Below, piece by piece: positions 1 to 14,240 of a DNA stretch of 64,000 nt (position 1 is its first letter; each line of letters begins with the position of its first letter). The DNA is from Hoplostethus atlanticus (taxonomy: Eukaryota > Chordata > Actinopteri > Trachichthyiformes > Trachichthyidae). Where the stretch lies: the NCBI GenBank assembly GCA_034670405.1, contig JAXDDX010000007.1, forward strand, positions 62,001 to 126,000, in the 5' to 3' direction. Position numbers and translations under genes: made by a program. The notes under the pieces are model-generated. The model was not told the origin of the DNA. It did no database searches and was given only the letters and a program-made list of their open reading frames with translations.

Positions 1-914
1 AATTCCAGGGCCCATCCGTTTCTCTGTAAATAAAAGACATGTGCTGAAGCATAACAGAAAAAGCAATTTCTAAAAGGTTTTTGTTTTTTTATACAAATCT
101 CTCATTCTTAGTTTCTGTCATGTAACATCCAGTAAATGCCTCTGCTGAGAAATATATTATGTTTGAATGGAAACGGCTTCAACAAATGCAGCCATTTTTC
201 CTTGTCAGAAACAGTCACTTTACAATCGATTTGATGGAGCAGTTTGAGCTTCCTGTGATTTACAAATGATAGCGTGAGTTTAATTCAAGTGACGGTACAA
301 GTTCAGTTGCAGTCACAGTCCGGGGGAATAGCATAAAACACTTAATACATCACACATGTACTAATGATAGTCTTTGGCTTAGTATTAGTACCCTCAAAAT
401 CACTTAATCTGGCTGTGTGTTTATGTAAGACTAAACGTGTGTGGGTGCGTGTGTCTGCACTCCTGTGCCTGTGCGTGTTTGTATCTGTGCTGTATCGTGC
501 TTGTGCGTTGTGTTAGTGTATATTTTAACTTCTTGATCTGCCTTTGGGGGGATGAAGTCTGATTAATCTGCTGTTTGAGTGATCACTCTCATTTCCTTAA
601 TGGACTTGCTCAAGGCGGCGTCCGTCTCTGTGGCTCCCACCAGGCCAGAATCTGAAGAATGAAATGTGTCTCGTGGTAGGGGAAACTCGGCGAATAAACC
701 TGGTCATGCATTACTTACTGTAGATTATTTATATATACATGCCCTGGTCTCATCTCATGCCTACATGGGCACAGACGTATCGACGCTGTCCGGTGAAAAC
801 CTTGTGTCTCCAAAAATGTCAACTTTTGATGAACTTAGAGAAACTTGTTTTTAGCTTGACCACCTTGCATTTTTGAGTTTATCCAATGGGGTTTTAATGA
901 GTTTCATAAGACAA

Positions 915-940
915 GACACACACACACACACACACACACA
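915..940. repeat. (CA)n microsatellite
   Basis: Uninterrupted CA dinucleotide tract of about 26 nt. Confidence 0.95.
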
Positions 941-2169
941 TGCAGCCATCCATACCCACACTTTGTAGAAGCAGCTGAGTTCAGACAGTTTAGCAGCCAA
1001 GCCGATGTAGAAAATTGCCTCAAGCCCTTCAGCATGCCTTTGTGCAAATAAAATCCATGCTGTACATCCACTTTAAAAATGCACCCTGCTGTAGAGCACT
1101 TAGTGTATCTTACTGTGTGATCCCCTGGGTTTGTTCTGCCCAGTTAAATCGTGCATCTGTTTACGTATAATACAACCTCTATCTTAACACATATCCTTCC
1201 TTGGTTTCCACCGTTTTGTGGCTATAAGCATGCATGCCTCCCTCTTTCTTTTCTCCAGCTCTCACTACCTGCTTTCTACACACTGTGTTTCTGCCACACA
1301 ATGTGTCGGTATTTCAGGTTGTCTAGTAGACAGATCAATACCTTCATTGCCAGACCAATCAGTGTCATTGCTGTCAACGACCACACAAAATCTGTTGATG
1401 GTTAAGATGTGTTGTGCGTGGCTGGCAGAGCAAGTGTCATCATTTGTTGGCCAAAACAATATATCGGTTGGTTGTGGGAGGAATAAGCAGGAGGTATAAC
1501 TCATCTTGCAGGCCAACATATTGACTCTGAGAGGTCACAGTTAAGCTATTGACATTTCTCTTGTGCACAGTGTTAATGTTGTATCTAGCATTCAAAACGT
1601 TTGCCTCTCTACACTGCTTTTATTCCCTTATCTATGACCTACAAAAAAATCTAATCTCAATTTTTCAACTAGCATTGGCTTTTGTATTTAGAAAATGTTT
1701 CATAACTTTGGGACCAAGCCGCACCGTTAGACTGAGTTAGTGAAGATATCAAAGATGAGAAAGAAGAGAAGAAAATTAGGTTTGCAAGACATTTATGTTA
1801 GGCTGTGTATCCAAGATGTTCTTTGCATTTACCAATACACAGGATTTGATGTTATAATCCTTTGAGCCGTAATCCAGGTTGAGCATTCACACACAATTCA
1901 GATTGTCAGGAAGAATGGCGCACTAACCCACAAATGGTGACTATAGAGGACATCAGGCTACGCCGTCATAAATCTATAAGACCATCAGACAGGCAGCACC
2001 ACTCACTAGCCACCTAATCTAACCTGTCACTGGGGCTATCGAGTCTCCTCCCATCATAGATGTTTCTTTGATTTAGGCCCATAACACTGCCTGTGTTAAG
2101 CTCTGCCCATGAATGCCTAATTCACCATGTGGTCTTGAAGGAAAAATCCACCCTCAGATACTCTCACAC

Positions 2170-2530
2170 ACAAATCCCGGGATTTACACGGGATTATGAA
2201 TGATTATGAAACACGGGTCATTCCCTGCGTTGGACCCATTCAGACCACACTACTGTCCCGGGTTTATCCCGAGTCGTCGACCATTCAGACCAGACCGCAA
2301 AAGACCCGTGTCACCATATTTACATCATCACATACAAACAAGTTACTGTGTGATATCGCCGCCAATAATTGAAACTTTTACCGTCCCGGTAGTTTGTCGC
2401 TTTGTTTCTTCTTCCCCAGGTATGGACAGAAGCTCTCTGATTTCAGGATCTTTCCAGTTCTCTGTTGTTATTCGTTCTATTGGTTCGTTGTTGAAACGGT
2501 CTTTGTTGTGAACTGGCCGAGCTGCATCTG
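2170..2530 (-). mobile_element. Possible non-autonomous DNA-transposon relic with Myb/SANT-like fragment
   Basis: On the minus strand, about 2345-2497 can be read as a short peptide containing ENWKDPEIRELLSI followed by GEEETKRQTTGTV. This resembles the Myb/SANT-like (trihelix) DNA-binding proteins carried by PIF/Harbinger-type transposons in fish. The reading is preceded by lesions and runs into a stop near 2345. The adjacent GC-rich part (2170-2310) has repeated CCCGGG and ACCCGTG-like words typical of a MITE. Terminal repeats and a target duplication were not resolved, so the limits are approximate. The family assignment rests on recalled similarity only. Confidence 0.4.
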
Positions 2531-3024
2531 ACCCAGGTTATCCCCAGGTTGAGAGCAGGGTCTAATAATGCCTTTTGACTTTTCCAAGAGAACCGCTGTG
2601 GACTTGCTACTGCTGCATTCATGTCATGTCGGATGAAAGATGGGAAGTTTTCCCATTGAGCCGACCTGGAAGCATTCACATGTTCATCTTCTTGGGAAGC
2701 CCTTAGCATCGCCAGCTCGCTCCATAGCAACAACTAGTGACCAGTTGCTTTGTCAACCAAACTAACCAACTGCAGCAGGTAGTTTATCATAAAAAGAGTC
2801 TATTGTGCAGAAGCGTACTAGTGTGAATAGAATTAGTATAGGACTAGTAATTATTACTTTTATTACATTACATCTTATTTTATTACATGGCGGCAGCCAT
2901 ATTTGACACCCTTCTGTTATTTGTACCGTCAGCTGGGAGATAGCGGCGCCTATAAAAAGATCCCATATTTCCTATTCAGAATTACCACTAGGAGGTTGAT
3001 GTGAATTTTTTTGAAATGGATTTG

Positions 3025-3247
3025 TATTGTTCTAAAGGATGTCAATAATCATGGTCATGGGCACTTTTCATTTTCATAAAAGATTGTTTATTGTTTCTAT
3101 TCTTGTTGTTTGACCATGTACTGTTGTAAATCCATAGATGAACGTGTGAAGACCGAACGTTGTTTCAATTTCCAATTATTTCAGAGGATATTGCACATTA
3201 TCTGCATAAAATGCAAGGGTGCCAATAATCTTGGCCAGAACTGTACA
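3025..3247. mobile_element. Possible Tc1/mariner-like terminal relic
   Basis: The segment ends in GGTGCCAATAATCTTGGCC followed by AGAACTGTA. This is the style of Tc1-like element ends in fish. A related word, TGTCAATAATCATGGTCATG, occurs near its left side in direct orientation. No transposase coding or convincing inverted repeat pair was found. It could be a solo end or a heavily decayed copy. Confidence 0.35.
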
Positions 3248-3735
3248 TGCACCCACACACACTCGGCACTGTCTCGTCACTGTCATCAATATTTGAAAAG
3301 AATATCCGTCTCGGCAGGGGGGGAGAAATGAATGAATAATTGATTCAGTAAGTATGTTTGTGTGTCTGCATGTGTGCAGGTGTTATGTGGTATGATGCTG
3401 TGATAATTGCCATATTTGTTTGTGACTGTGCCGGTTTTTACAGGCATGTGTCACCACTGAGCCCCCATAATCATCACACAATACTATCACCTTTAAATTG
3501 CCAGTGATGCCGTTAACGCACCACGCACATTTCCTCTGCATCTCATTCTACATTAACTAACAACTCATCCTTGCATCATCAGCAGGATAAAACACATCAT
3601 CACTCAGTTGTGTCTCAGGTAGCTGCAAGATAATGCAATTAGGCCGAGACTGCAGTGCCTCAGCTGCAAACGGGCTTATTGGAGCTGACATGGCTGTCAG
3701 CTTAAGCTGGGAGAGAGACAGATCAGAGCCCTGAG

Positions 3736-3737
<2 letters not shown>

Positions 3738-3810
<73 letters not shown>
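3738..3810. repeat. Compound (CT)n(TG)n(AG)n microsatellite
   Basis: A CT tract changes directly into a TG tract and then into a short AG tract, about 73 nt in total. Confidence 0.95.
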
Positions 3811-5109
3811 TGTGAGGCAGCGGCAAGCAGACACGGTAGTGGTGCAGATTACACAAGAAGTGTCAATTGGGGACAGAGGTCACCTTAGTCTTAGTCCAGG
3901 TGAGCACACATTAGGGCCTCTATCATTTGGCCTAGTTTTTGCTTCATGTTTTTCCTCGCTTGGTTTGTCTCAGCTGACATTTTCAAATGAAATCCACTAC
4001 TTCACTGATATTTGTAATTGCCCTCCAAATACATTTCACTTGGCTCAGATTTTACAGTACGCCATACTCTACTCTAGACTATACCCCTATATATAATATA
4101 ATTTGCTGCCAAAACTTCAGAACCCACTTATATTGACTTCATTTCTTGGGGAGAAATGAAGCAATAACTCACATGATATTGTGATAAATGATTGGACGTA
4201 GGTCACCGTCAGGTGTTTGCTTGATCTTTGCTCTCCCCTATTATGATACAATCTACAAGATCATATTGGACCCATTAAACTAACGTAATGCAAGTACCCA
4301 TATCTTCAAAACATTTCTAGGGATGTATGAAACCTTATTTCTCCAGTCTGAATAAATGTAAGTCAATATGAACACCCGAAACCCTAAAATATGTAACTGT
4401 AAATATGTAACTGTGCCTCTGTTTCATTACACTTTCTATTTTCAGCTATGTGATGTACATGGCGCAGTTGTTGCCATTGGCTAAAAGCCTTCAGATATCC
4501 CCCTTTTGCACTGTACACTGAACTGCCCCCAGCCCAGCTGTTCATTTTGACTGTAAACATTTGTATACCCCCAGTTTGCCCTCGCCCTCCCAGTTTCACA
4601 AGGCCAGATGTCCATTCTGGCTCCATGAGTGGTATGTCTCCCCTCTCTCAGACACGGTTTCACCAGTGTCTTTGCTTCATTACCTGTGAGTCAGAGTAAA
4701 TAACGGCATGAGTTAAGGTGCCAGGGCGCTGAAGTGTGCCATCGAGCAAAATGCGCCAGCTTCTGCCAAAGCTTTCAGCACAGAGCAAAGTCTTGACAGA
4801 TGCTAATGTATCTGCGTAGGGCTGAATTATACAGACAAACACCCATAGGCACAGAAAGAGACTAGAGGGAGAGATATTAGATAAGATTTAAGGGGAAGAG
4901 GGAGTGAGCGACGCCAGGACGGTAAGCATTGAGAGGTCAGGAATCGTTTGTGATGACAAGAAAGCCGGGACTGAGAGAAACAGACGGTGTGTGTTAGGAC
5001 AAGGAACAGAAAGATTATTGAGAGGTCAGGGAAGAGATTGATTGGAGGACAGAGTGCAGTGAAACAGCTGTAGGAGAGGCAAAGAGATAACAAGAGCGTT
5101 TTTTTGTCC

Positions 5110-5335
5110 TGTCTTACCCATAATCGCTGTAGAACTGCACTCTGTTTCAGCGCGGTGGTGTGGTCTCGCTCCGCCAGACCTTTCTCCACAACTCGGTCAT
5201 TCTGGCATAGAGGGGGGGAAAAAATGCCCCGAGCTGTTTGTGTTTCTGAAAACCAATCACAGTGGTCCAGGGCGGGGCTTAACTCAGCGACGCAGCGATT
5301 GTGCCCTTCCAAAATAGTGTTTTGTTGGTGGAACG
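5110..5335. repeat. Unclassified interspersed-repeat-like block with CCAAT and GC-box words
   Basis: Contains ACCAATCACAGTGG, then GGGCGGGGCTTA, then a GCGACGCAGCGATTG block and CCAAAATAGTG. This order resembles a high-copy interspersed repeat I recall from teleost genomes. No terminal inverted repeats were identified. The CCAAT and GC-box words could also be read as promoter elements, but no transcript or first exon is visible beside them. Confidence 0.3.
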
Positions 5336-6845
5336 TACATGACTAACGAGTCACTTAACGCTTGTTTGTTGTTCTTTTTTCAAATCTTCCACAGAATGAA
5401 TTGCACAGGGCTGCCGTTTTTGCAAGATCCAATTCTTCAAAGTTTTCCATTGTGTTTTAATCACTACCTTAGCTGGCTTGCTGGCTGTTGTTATTGCTCT
5501 ATTACAGTGGAGGATTTTGAAAAAGTAACACAAAAAAAGGAGGGCAATTCCAGAAGAATCTCCTTGAATGTCTCACTGAATTGACTTCGACCCACACCAA
5601 CAGCAGTATTTTTCAGAAGTCTCTTTTTAGCCTGTTTGTTATATGTGTAGCCATTATATCCAATTCTCTAATGGACTCTCTAATGATGGTGCCAGACGTG
5701 GCCGCTGGGACATTTGTGACACAACCGCAAAGTACTCTATAAGTTATGAAGATTGAGAGTTAAAGTACATTTTTCACAATACAACAGTAACTTCCTTTTA
5801 CTTAGATACCACTCAATAAAAAGACATGATTTGTAGAAAATAATTTTCTCAAGTGGTGTCTCACCAACGACTGACTGAACTGAGCTTGTATAAGTATATC
5901 TGTTTTTCCTTTGTTCTTTCTGCTCTCTTCCCTTTCTTGGAAATTTCTCTGTGAGACTACAGGTCATCTAAGGCCTACTCTCTCGCGCGCACACACACAC
6001 CTACACACACCACTAAAACATACAGTGCACAAATGCAAACACTCGCATGCAGAGTACATTGAAAAGGCCATGTCACACCTACTTCTCATCTGACTCCAGG
6101 TGAGTCCTGGCTCAGAATGGGGCTTCGGTGGTCGACCACCCATGAGTTTTATCTCTGGTTGGCACGAAGATACTGGCTTGGTGGTACAAGCAGCAAAGCG
6201 CGCGGAAATGACAGTAGCGCCGACGGACGCCCCCTAGCAGGCCGGACTGTCTAATAGCTAATAGCAATTCGAAGATGACATATCGTCAAAATACATTATA
6301 AAGGTCGTTTTATTCCCCCCAAATCAGACTTTTCTGTTTTGCCGGCGCACAAATTCCTTTTGGTGGCCGCAAAAAAAAAAAAAATCTCTATGCAGGAAAA
6401 ACCCTGAAGTCCCCGTGGTGCAGCACAGCACTCTGTCACGCTAACTGACATGGTTTGCGGTGAAAGGAGCCCCTGCAGCTGTATGTGTCTGCGCTGAACT
6501 GAGGAAAGTCAACTAACATGACGCAGTCTGAGAGACATCAACTAACCAAGGCCACAAAGTGTCTCCAATGCTGTATGGATGGGGTCTGTGGACGTGTGTG
6601 TTTGGATGTTCTCGTATATAGTGCGTGTGTGTGTGTGCTTGTTTGCTACCAGAGGGGAGGTCATCACTCTTGAATGTCATTATTCTGCTTAATAGATAAA
6701 CACTGCATTGTTTATATGCAGTTCCAAGAAGAGAAATGCTATCTGATGCAGAAATCCACTGTTCCATATTCTATTTGAAATTGTGTTTGAAACAGCAATT
6801 GCTATCATCCCATTTCATCACAATTTCATCAAGAAACAAACACCG

Positions 6846-6894
6846 CCCCCCCCCCCCCCCCCCCCACCCCCCACCACACACACACACACACACA
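6846..6894. repeat. Poly-C run followed by (CA)n
   Basis: A C homopolymer of about 20 nt with few interruptions leads into a CA tract. Its length is likely unreliable in any assembly. Confidence 0.9.
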
Positions 6895-7003
6895 GGCACT
6901 CACAGTCAACACATTAGGCTTTCATGCTGTATGTGTGTGCAATTTGGTCTCTATTCAAATATTGTGTTTATCTCTGTCTCTGGCTTTAATAGGCCCCAAG
7001 TGC

Positions 7004-7004
<1 letters not shown>

Positions 7005-7048
<44 letters not shown>
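7005..7048. repeat. (GT)n microsatellite
   Basis: Uninterrupted GT tract of about 44 nt. Confidence 0.95.
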
Positions 7049-7050
<2 letters not shown>

Positions 7051-8217
7051 ATTGATGACAGTTTTTCAACCTCTGTCATCATCATAAAATAATGTGTGAT
7101 AAATCAGCGAGACAGAGAGGGGGGGGGGGGGGGAGAAGCCGAGAGAATTAAAGGGTGATAAAGAGTGAACGATAAGAGGTACGGAGAGACGAATGAAAGG
7201 CTGAAATACTGAAGAGGGGAAAACAGCTGGTGAAGACAAAGAGTATAGAGGGTGGAGACGACCCGGGGGATGTGAAAAGGAGAGAGAGAGATTGTCCAAG
7301 CTGAATATGGCATCTTTTAAACTAAAAAAAAAATAAAAAAAATAAAAGAATGGCTGAGAGAGGGGGAAAGAAGAGGATTGAATTGAAGCTGCACTGTAGA
7401 GACAAAGAGCTAGATTACAACCCTCTGCCTTCATCCCCTCCTCTATTCGGCTCTTTGAAGCCGACAAAGACTCGGAGAGGAATTGACAGATGTTGTCAGC
7501 ATTAATGGGGGACTGTAGCTGTGTCTCTCTGTCTTTCTCGCTCAGCGTATTCTCATCAAGCCCATCTCCCTGCACGAAATCCAAATTGCTTCGACATCAA
7601 TGGATGAATGGTGAGAAAATGTCTAAAAAAAGAGGAACAACAAAGATGCAAAAGCAGAACCAAAAAGGGATCTAAGATGGAGCAAAATGTTAGTTTTCCC
7701 TTATTGTCAGCTATTCCTTTGATATGTGCATGTCTTCATTGTGCAAATACTGGATTGATAGGGAAAGGGCATGGCAAATAAGTTTCACTTGGTTTTCTAT
7801 TCTATTCTATTCGATTTGGTTCTATTATATACTAGTCTCTTTTGTTATACGAAATGCTATTGATTATTCTACCTGGTCTTATATCCGTGAAATCGTTTAT
7901 CAGATCATTGGCATTCACTGTATTTTCTTTATCGCCAGCACAATATTTTAACTTCCTGTATGGTTCATTTGCTGCATTTTCATTTGCTCAAACTCTACTC
8001 CCACTGACTACTTCCATTCCCGGCACGGAGCTAATAAAAAAACCTTAACCCACTCGCTCTGTCTGCCCGCAGTCCTGCCGTTCCTTAGCTAATGAACAGT
8101 AGAGCTCCTGCGACGCAATAATTAAACTGCATGTAATTTGTAGTAATTGAATGTGGGTGTGGAGAAGAGGAGAGATGTACTGGAGATTGAAGAGGTAGCG
8201 ATGCATTAAGCACCAGG

Positions 8218-8218
8218 C

Positions 8219-8271
<53 letters not shown>

Positions 8272-8272
8272 G
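8218..8272. repeat. (CTGT)n tetranucleotide microsatellite
   Basis: Perfect CTGT tandem array of about 55 nt (nearly 14 units). The minus-strand translations reading TDRQ repeats are products of this array, not a protein. Confidence 0.97.
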
Positions 8273-8439
8273 CATGCTGAGGGATGGGAAAGGAGTTTTA
8301 CTGGTGATTGTGTTCTCTTTACTGCAGATGAGAGGTGAGGGGGAGAGAGAGGGTGGAGGAGGAGGGGGATGAGGGAGGAGTAGGGTGAGGGAGAAGTGGA
8401 GGATGTTATGGAGAGTATAGACATGCACACACACATTGG

Positions 8440-8560
8440 ACCTCATTCACGAAACGTGCGTACAATCAGATTTGATCGTATGACGTTAGTACGAACGTTT
8501 CTACGAACATAGTTGGATTCATCATTTTGTTCGTATCTGAATTTGTTTGTTTGGTACGAT
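8440..8560. mobile_element. Possible MITE (palindrome-rich)
   Basis: The block contains GACCTCATTCACGAAACGTG, the near-palindrome AATCAGATTTGATCGTA and several TACGAAC / GTTCGTA inversions. This is typical of short non-autonomous DNA transposons in fish. Exact ends and target duplication were not found. Confidence 0.35.
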
Positions 8561-9969
8561 CAAAACATACGTGTGTTTGGAAACAAGCGGGAATGTGTTT
8601 GTGTGTTTGGAAACATGCAGGAAGGCTCTTAGAATGTCTTTTTCTTCATGAAAAATCAATTACAGTAGTGCCAAACCTCAACAACAACAAGATGTTTCAG
8701 TGGCCTTGTAGAAACGCCACAAAACGTCACTAGATTAGTCACTGAAGGAAGGATCACAGTTCAGACTTCTCTCGGGAACCCACCACATTTGAAACAATAG
8801 TGTCTGCTTCCCTTTTCAAAGAAAGAGCTCATTCTTGGCTTCCCTCTCTCCACATCCCATTTCAGATTGCCATAACTCCACCGCCGGTTCATACTCATTC
8901 TTCATGCTTTACTGACTCTTCTTTCAAGTGAACTTCTCCACATTGGATTTAGCAGTGTGACAATACTGTTTTTACTGGATCATACCTTTAGATTCACAGT
9001 GTTATACTGTCAATATTAATTTTACATTACATTTGGGCTTTGCTAATCCAAATCCGAGGCCTGAATCTCTCTGGAATACACTGAAAGATAAACAGCTAAA
9101 CTGCTGTGGTGTTAGAGTGGATGTTTTACTATAATAAGCATTCATTTTAATTCAGTTTACAAATCCAAGAGTCACTTCCTTTTACTTACAAAATGGCACA
9201 ACAGACAACATCACCTGTCTCTAGACGGCGCCTCTCTATGACCCCTGTCCTTTTAAGCTACACACACGCCTGCTGTCAGGTCCATCTTTTAAACAACACA
9301 AAACAATCAAAGAATGGCTTAGAGAGGATGCATATGAGAACAAAGTGAGGGAGAGGGGGGGAAAAAAGAGGAGGATTGAATTGAAGCTGCACTGTAGAGA
9401 CAACATTGCTGTCAGGTCCTTAAGCCTTAAGCCTAATTCCACTTTATACATACGCCGCTCTCCATCGCCTCGCTTCTTTTCCTCGCCTTTCCTGTCCTCT
9501 CCTGTTGTATGGTTCAAGTTGGACTTTGTTAAAGCGATCGTAATATAATCAGCTACCATGCCTCTAAGGAGTCCTTCCATAGCCGGTGTAGATGGAAAGA
9601 CATTGTTTGACGGTGCAGTTGACTTAGACACATACTGGACCCAGCCAGGGTGAAGTGTGAGTTTTTGAAGTGTGTTTGTTCGAGGAAAGTCATAGCCTTT
9701 TGTATTATGTAACCCTTTCTCTCCTTGCCATATCTATACAGTCAAACAGACTGACACGCTGTGCTTGTTCAATGAATTTTACATGCACACACACACACAC
9801 ACTGTGACTTGTCGTCTTAGTTTAGTTCTGTATGAGTTAGTAAAGTTGCATCTGGCTGGAGACACATTTCATTTCCAATTGCTTTTGTTAATTGTCTGCT
9901 TTCAAGATTTTGCTGCTCAGAAACTGGGAATGGATAGGGAAGAAGAGTCAACTTTATCTGCAGGCTGGA

Positions 9970-9970
<1 letters not shown>

Positions 9971-10008
<38 letters not shown>

Positions 10009-10144
10009 CTCTCTGAGTTTTCAGTAGTCCGTTTAGAGACACTAACAAGGATTCCGTTCACGCTTCATGCATTTCAGTCCTCAGGAGAAATATGATGTGG
10101 CGTGACACTAAATATTCAGTCCAATATGGTGGCTAGAGCAGGGC

Positions 10145-10184
<40 letters not shown>
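9971..10184. repeat. Two opposed microsatellites: (AC)n 9971-10006 and (GT)n 10147-10184
   Basis: A perfect AC tract of about 36 nt and a perfect GT tract of about 38 nt lie 140 nt apart. Being complementary, they could pair as a long stem in a transcript. Confidence 0.9.
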
Positions 10185-10185
<1 letters not shown>

Positions 10186-13100
10186 CTGATTTATTCCGCC
10201 CCATGCCAGCAGGAAAAACCAAACACGGCATGAAATAGTATGCCAGCAGCTCGGTCCTGTTAGCTTACTGCTTTTACCCTCATTGAATCTTAAGTCTGGA
10301 TTTATCTTTCACAAACAGGTAGTGTTTCACTCATATAGCACAGCAACTCCATGCTAGATTCATGACTGAAGGCTCTTGACTTTTGTTTGAAGTCATGAGA
10401 CAAATTGCGCGCCTTGATGCATCGTAAATAACTCGCGGTGCATTTCAAACTTGAAGGTAAATATTGGTTATTTGTTTTTTTGTTTTTTTTTAGTGGTCTA
10501 CAGGCTTCTACCTTTTTATGTATCTTCTAATTTATCTTTTTTCAAGATCAAAGATGCAATTACAGCATAATTGGCACTGCAGGGCAGTATCATTAATCAG
10601 TGCTTACCAAATGAATGCATGAGAAAGGCAGCGCAAGATGAGAGGATCTAAGAATCAAATGTTGAATTTTCGGCCTCTATGAACAAAGTATCCCAGAACA
10701 GGAGTACTTATATATGCCGCTAGTTTATATCTCGTGGTGAAGTGCAGTTGGTCCTGTGATCTGACCAGTTACATTAGACTAGTACGTCTATTCTCAAGCC
10801 CTCAAGGCTAAAATAGCTGCTGCAAAGCAAGGGTCGAATAGAAGCATGATAGAGAAACACATGATTTCATCTTTGCACAGCAGAGCCCATGGGAAACAAT
10901 GTGTCTTCTGTGACCGTAAGGGTAACCTGCTACAGGTTTTACTGCAGTTAGTTAGTCTCTCCCATGATGCTTGTTTTTGCTGTTTTCCTAACTAAATGCA
11001 ACCTTTTTAGGCATGCAGCCATAGAGGGAACCATTGCTGTGTATTATAAACCTGCTCCAACTTAGAGTTTGGATTTTATTTCACCAAGGAATTTAACATA
11101 ACATTAGCCTCAGTGTTTAAAAATAAATAACTAGCACTTAAAAAAACACCTTGCACGAAAGTGATGGAATATTTATGTCCTGCATAATGGTTGTGATGGC
11201 ATTTGCGATGGTACTTTTACAGCTTTACTTTAAACAGTAGATTCACTGCGTCTGAATGGGCTTTTCTACTAGGTTGAAAGTCAGGTCAGCAGGGATAACT
11301 TCTCCCTTCTTTTTACTGGCTTGTCGTCTATCTGTCTGTCTGTTATGTTATTGAGCAGTCAGAGCTTGTCAATATCCACTGCAAACAATGGAGTAGCGAC
11401 AGCATGGGGCCTGTGGGAGCTCTGAAGTTAATTCCCATGTAATCTGTGATCAGTGATGGCCTGATGGCATGAGCACACGGACAATGGCCAGAGGCTCAAT
11501 TCAGACACTGACTGTAGGAGGATATTGGCTCCTGCTTGGCTTTTCCTCCCTATTCTCGTTCATGTTCTTTTTTCACCTTTCTCTGCATCCTCATCTTTTC
11601 TCTTTTCTTTCATCTCTCCCAATTTGCCTCTCCACATTTCTGTTATCATGTTTTGTCTTTCTATGTGTTGTTTCTCAGTATACCCTCCTGTCTTTCCTGC
11701 CCTCGCCTGTCTCTTTTTGACTCCGGCGCCTTTACAGCTTTAGCAAGTCAACCTATCTCTAGCTGGCAGTCACATACTGCAGGGTCATGTTACTGTTGTC
11801 AATTATCTGGTCTCTCCTCTCCACTCCTGTCTCTTAGATCTGTGGTCACAATGCCCTTCACTTGCATATATGTAATACCAAGGCCTCTGGATGAGCTTTC
11901 ATCAGATGAGGGCAAATAAGGGCAGCCATCTTCCATATAATGGTATAATTTAAGGAAGCTACTGGTACCGTATAAACGCACTTGTCTTTTAAATTGGTAT
12001 TTGCAAATAAAATCACACCTGGCCTCCTCAGTCGAAGACATTAAAAAGACGTGTTCTGGTTTTCAATGAGTCTTTTTAACAAGGTACCCAATGAGATCAC
12101 AGCGTGGGTCAGCTTTCCAAATGGATATGTCTGTTAGAACTGATCGCCATCCATGGGACTGCAGCAACGGAGACCAAATTTGGCACAGAGAATATTCTCA
12201 CAGATAATAATTAGTCCCCTGACCAGAAATGATGTTTGACACATGAAACCATGGGAATAAAAGAAAGACCTATCCATTAACATTTTGGAGCCCTTAGACC
12301 CTACGGCCCTGTTGAATCATTCCTATGTGCTCCACTTGCTGTACTGCTGAACGTCACAACTATTGGCCATTAAAATCACTTGGGTAGCATACAGAGTACA
12401 AGTACAGACACTCACAAAACATTGCATTCTTGTATTCTTTTGGATTAATCGTTGTAATATTTAATCTTCGTTGAGCATTAAAATGGTCAAGATATTGAAT
12501 ATCGGCAGCTTCAATCCCAAAATATCTGTAGCAGTATTGACCTTCAAACAACCCATATTGGTCAAACCCTAATCATAAATGATCATCAGCTCATCATGAC
12601 TGTTCCTTCCATTTGCTTGGCCCTCAACATGGAGGGACAACCAATCGCAAAGATGGCACCAAAGCAACCCACCACCGCCACACTCTGACAGCACCATCTA
12701 TCCCAAGCAAAGGACACGACACTGTCAATCACAGCCGAATACATCTGTCACTGAGGAGATAACTCACTGTTGGATGGGGTCGGAGGGAGACAATGACCTT
12801 GTACCAGCTCTGTTAGGTGTTGGAGCCCATTGGCTGTAATTGCCTGTCGAGCCGGCAGACGTGGGTTTTGACGGAGAGGGTCCGACATCGCAATCTAGGT
12901 GATTACAATGTCAATACGTACCCTACCGATTGGCCTGATGGGAGACTAGAAGAATATACACTTTGACCTTTGAGTCAGTTATGTCCCAAACCCTATTTTA
13001 TTAGGCAGTTACGTATATGGTTGCTGAAGATTTAACGATACCATCACTTTGAAGTCCTCAGGCCCTCTTTAGTCCGCATTAACAGGCGTCTCATATCTGG

Positions 13101-14240
13101 ATCGTGTCTAGATATGATTTAGCTGGACGATAATGACGCCTGACATGAAAATGTGCCTATGGTATACACATTGAAATTGCAATTCAGTTCACTTGTAATA
13201 TTTATATCCTTTGAAATTGACAGTAAATACCTATTCTCACTTGTTCCCTACCCAAATTATATCCTGGAAATCCATTCTTTTATGTTACTATCCACCTGTT
13301 GGAGGTTGCCATCCTTGGAGGTGGTTTGTCGTGGTAGATTATTTTAACTTGATTATTTCAGGCTGTCTGGCAACAGTGACCGGTTCATTTGATTCACCGT
13401 CCCCACTGAACGAACAAATCACGCACATTCGTGTCGTGTCTTTTGACCAAAAGTGCCACTGCCTACCTGCCTGAACGGTTTGTTCAGTCTGAACGAAAGA
13501 TGTGGATTCTGCAACTGAGCTACTAAGCCATACACTAGCATCTGACCTGCTGAACAGACACAGTAGTATGCTGATTGGGTGTCATAATGACAATAGATTA
13601 AATAACAAGGAAACTTGAGAATTTGAGTTTATTGTGTAGTTGATTGTGACTATTAAATTCCGATCCACTGGCGAACTGATTCACCATGTTCTCTTTAAAG
13701 TATTGTTCAACTGAATGAATCAACCCATCACTTGTAGTTTGGGTGATCGATCTGATCACACAGGACACATGATGATACCAGGTGTAAATGTGGTCTTACT
13801 GGAAAAATGAGGTGAGGCAGCAGTTAACTATGTTAGCAGTGATGTCCTCCCTCCATTTTCACATTCCCACATCCTGCATTTCACTTACAGCTAAACAAGT
13901 GAATTGGCCTCACCATCGCAGAGTGTACAGAGAGCTGTATACATCTGAATGATGATGTTGTCTAAGAAACACAATGAAAAGATTTCTTCCAGAAATTAAA
14001 ATCTGTGGCCTGTGGTGCTTGAGAGGATAAGCACCCCACTCTACAGCCGCATTGAGTCCTTGTGTGTGCTTTACTGCTGCAGCATTCCCTCATTTCATCG
14101 CTTACCCTGTACAGTCCACTGGAGGTGGAAATGCTTAAGGAGGATAAACTGCACACTTCTCTTCTTAAAGAAAGTCTTGCACAAAGAAGGTAGCATTGCA
14201 CTACTGCTTTAGCCACAATTTTCTCTTTCCTTCAGACTTA

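Noticed and set aside
6110..6410. hAT-like end around ATGCAGGAAAAACCCTG near 6392-6405
   Set aside because: Only one end was recognisable, with no partner inverted repeat or target duplication.
8206..8446. Minus-strand open frames rich in TDRQ
   Set aside because: Translation of the (CTGT)n array in two frames.
11469..11919. Three overlapping hydrophobic open frames suggestive of membrane proteins
   Set aside because: The hydrophobicity comes from a T/C-rich stretch read in all three frames; no start context or homologue.
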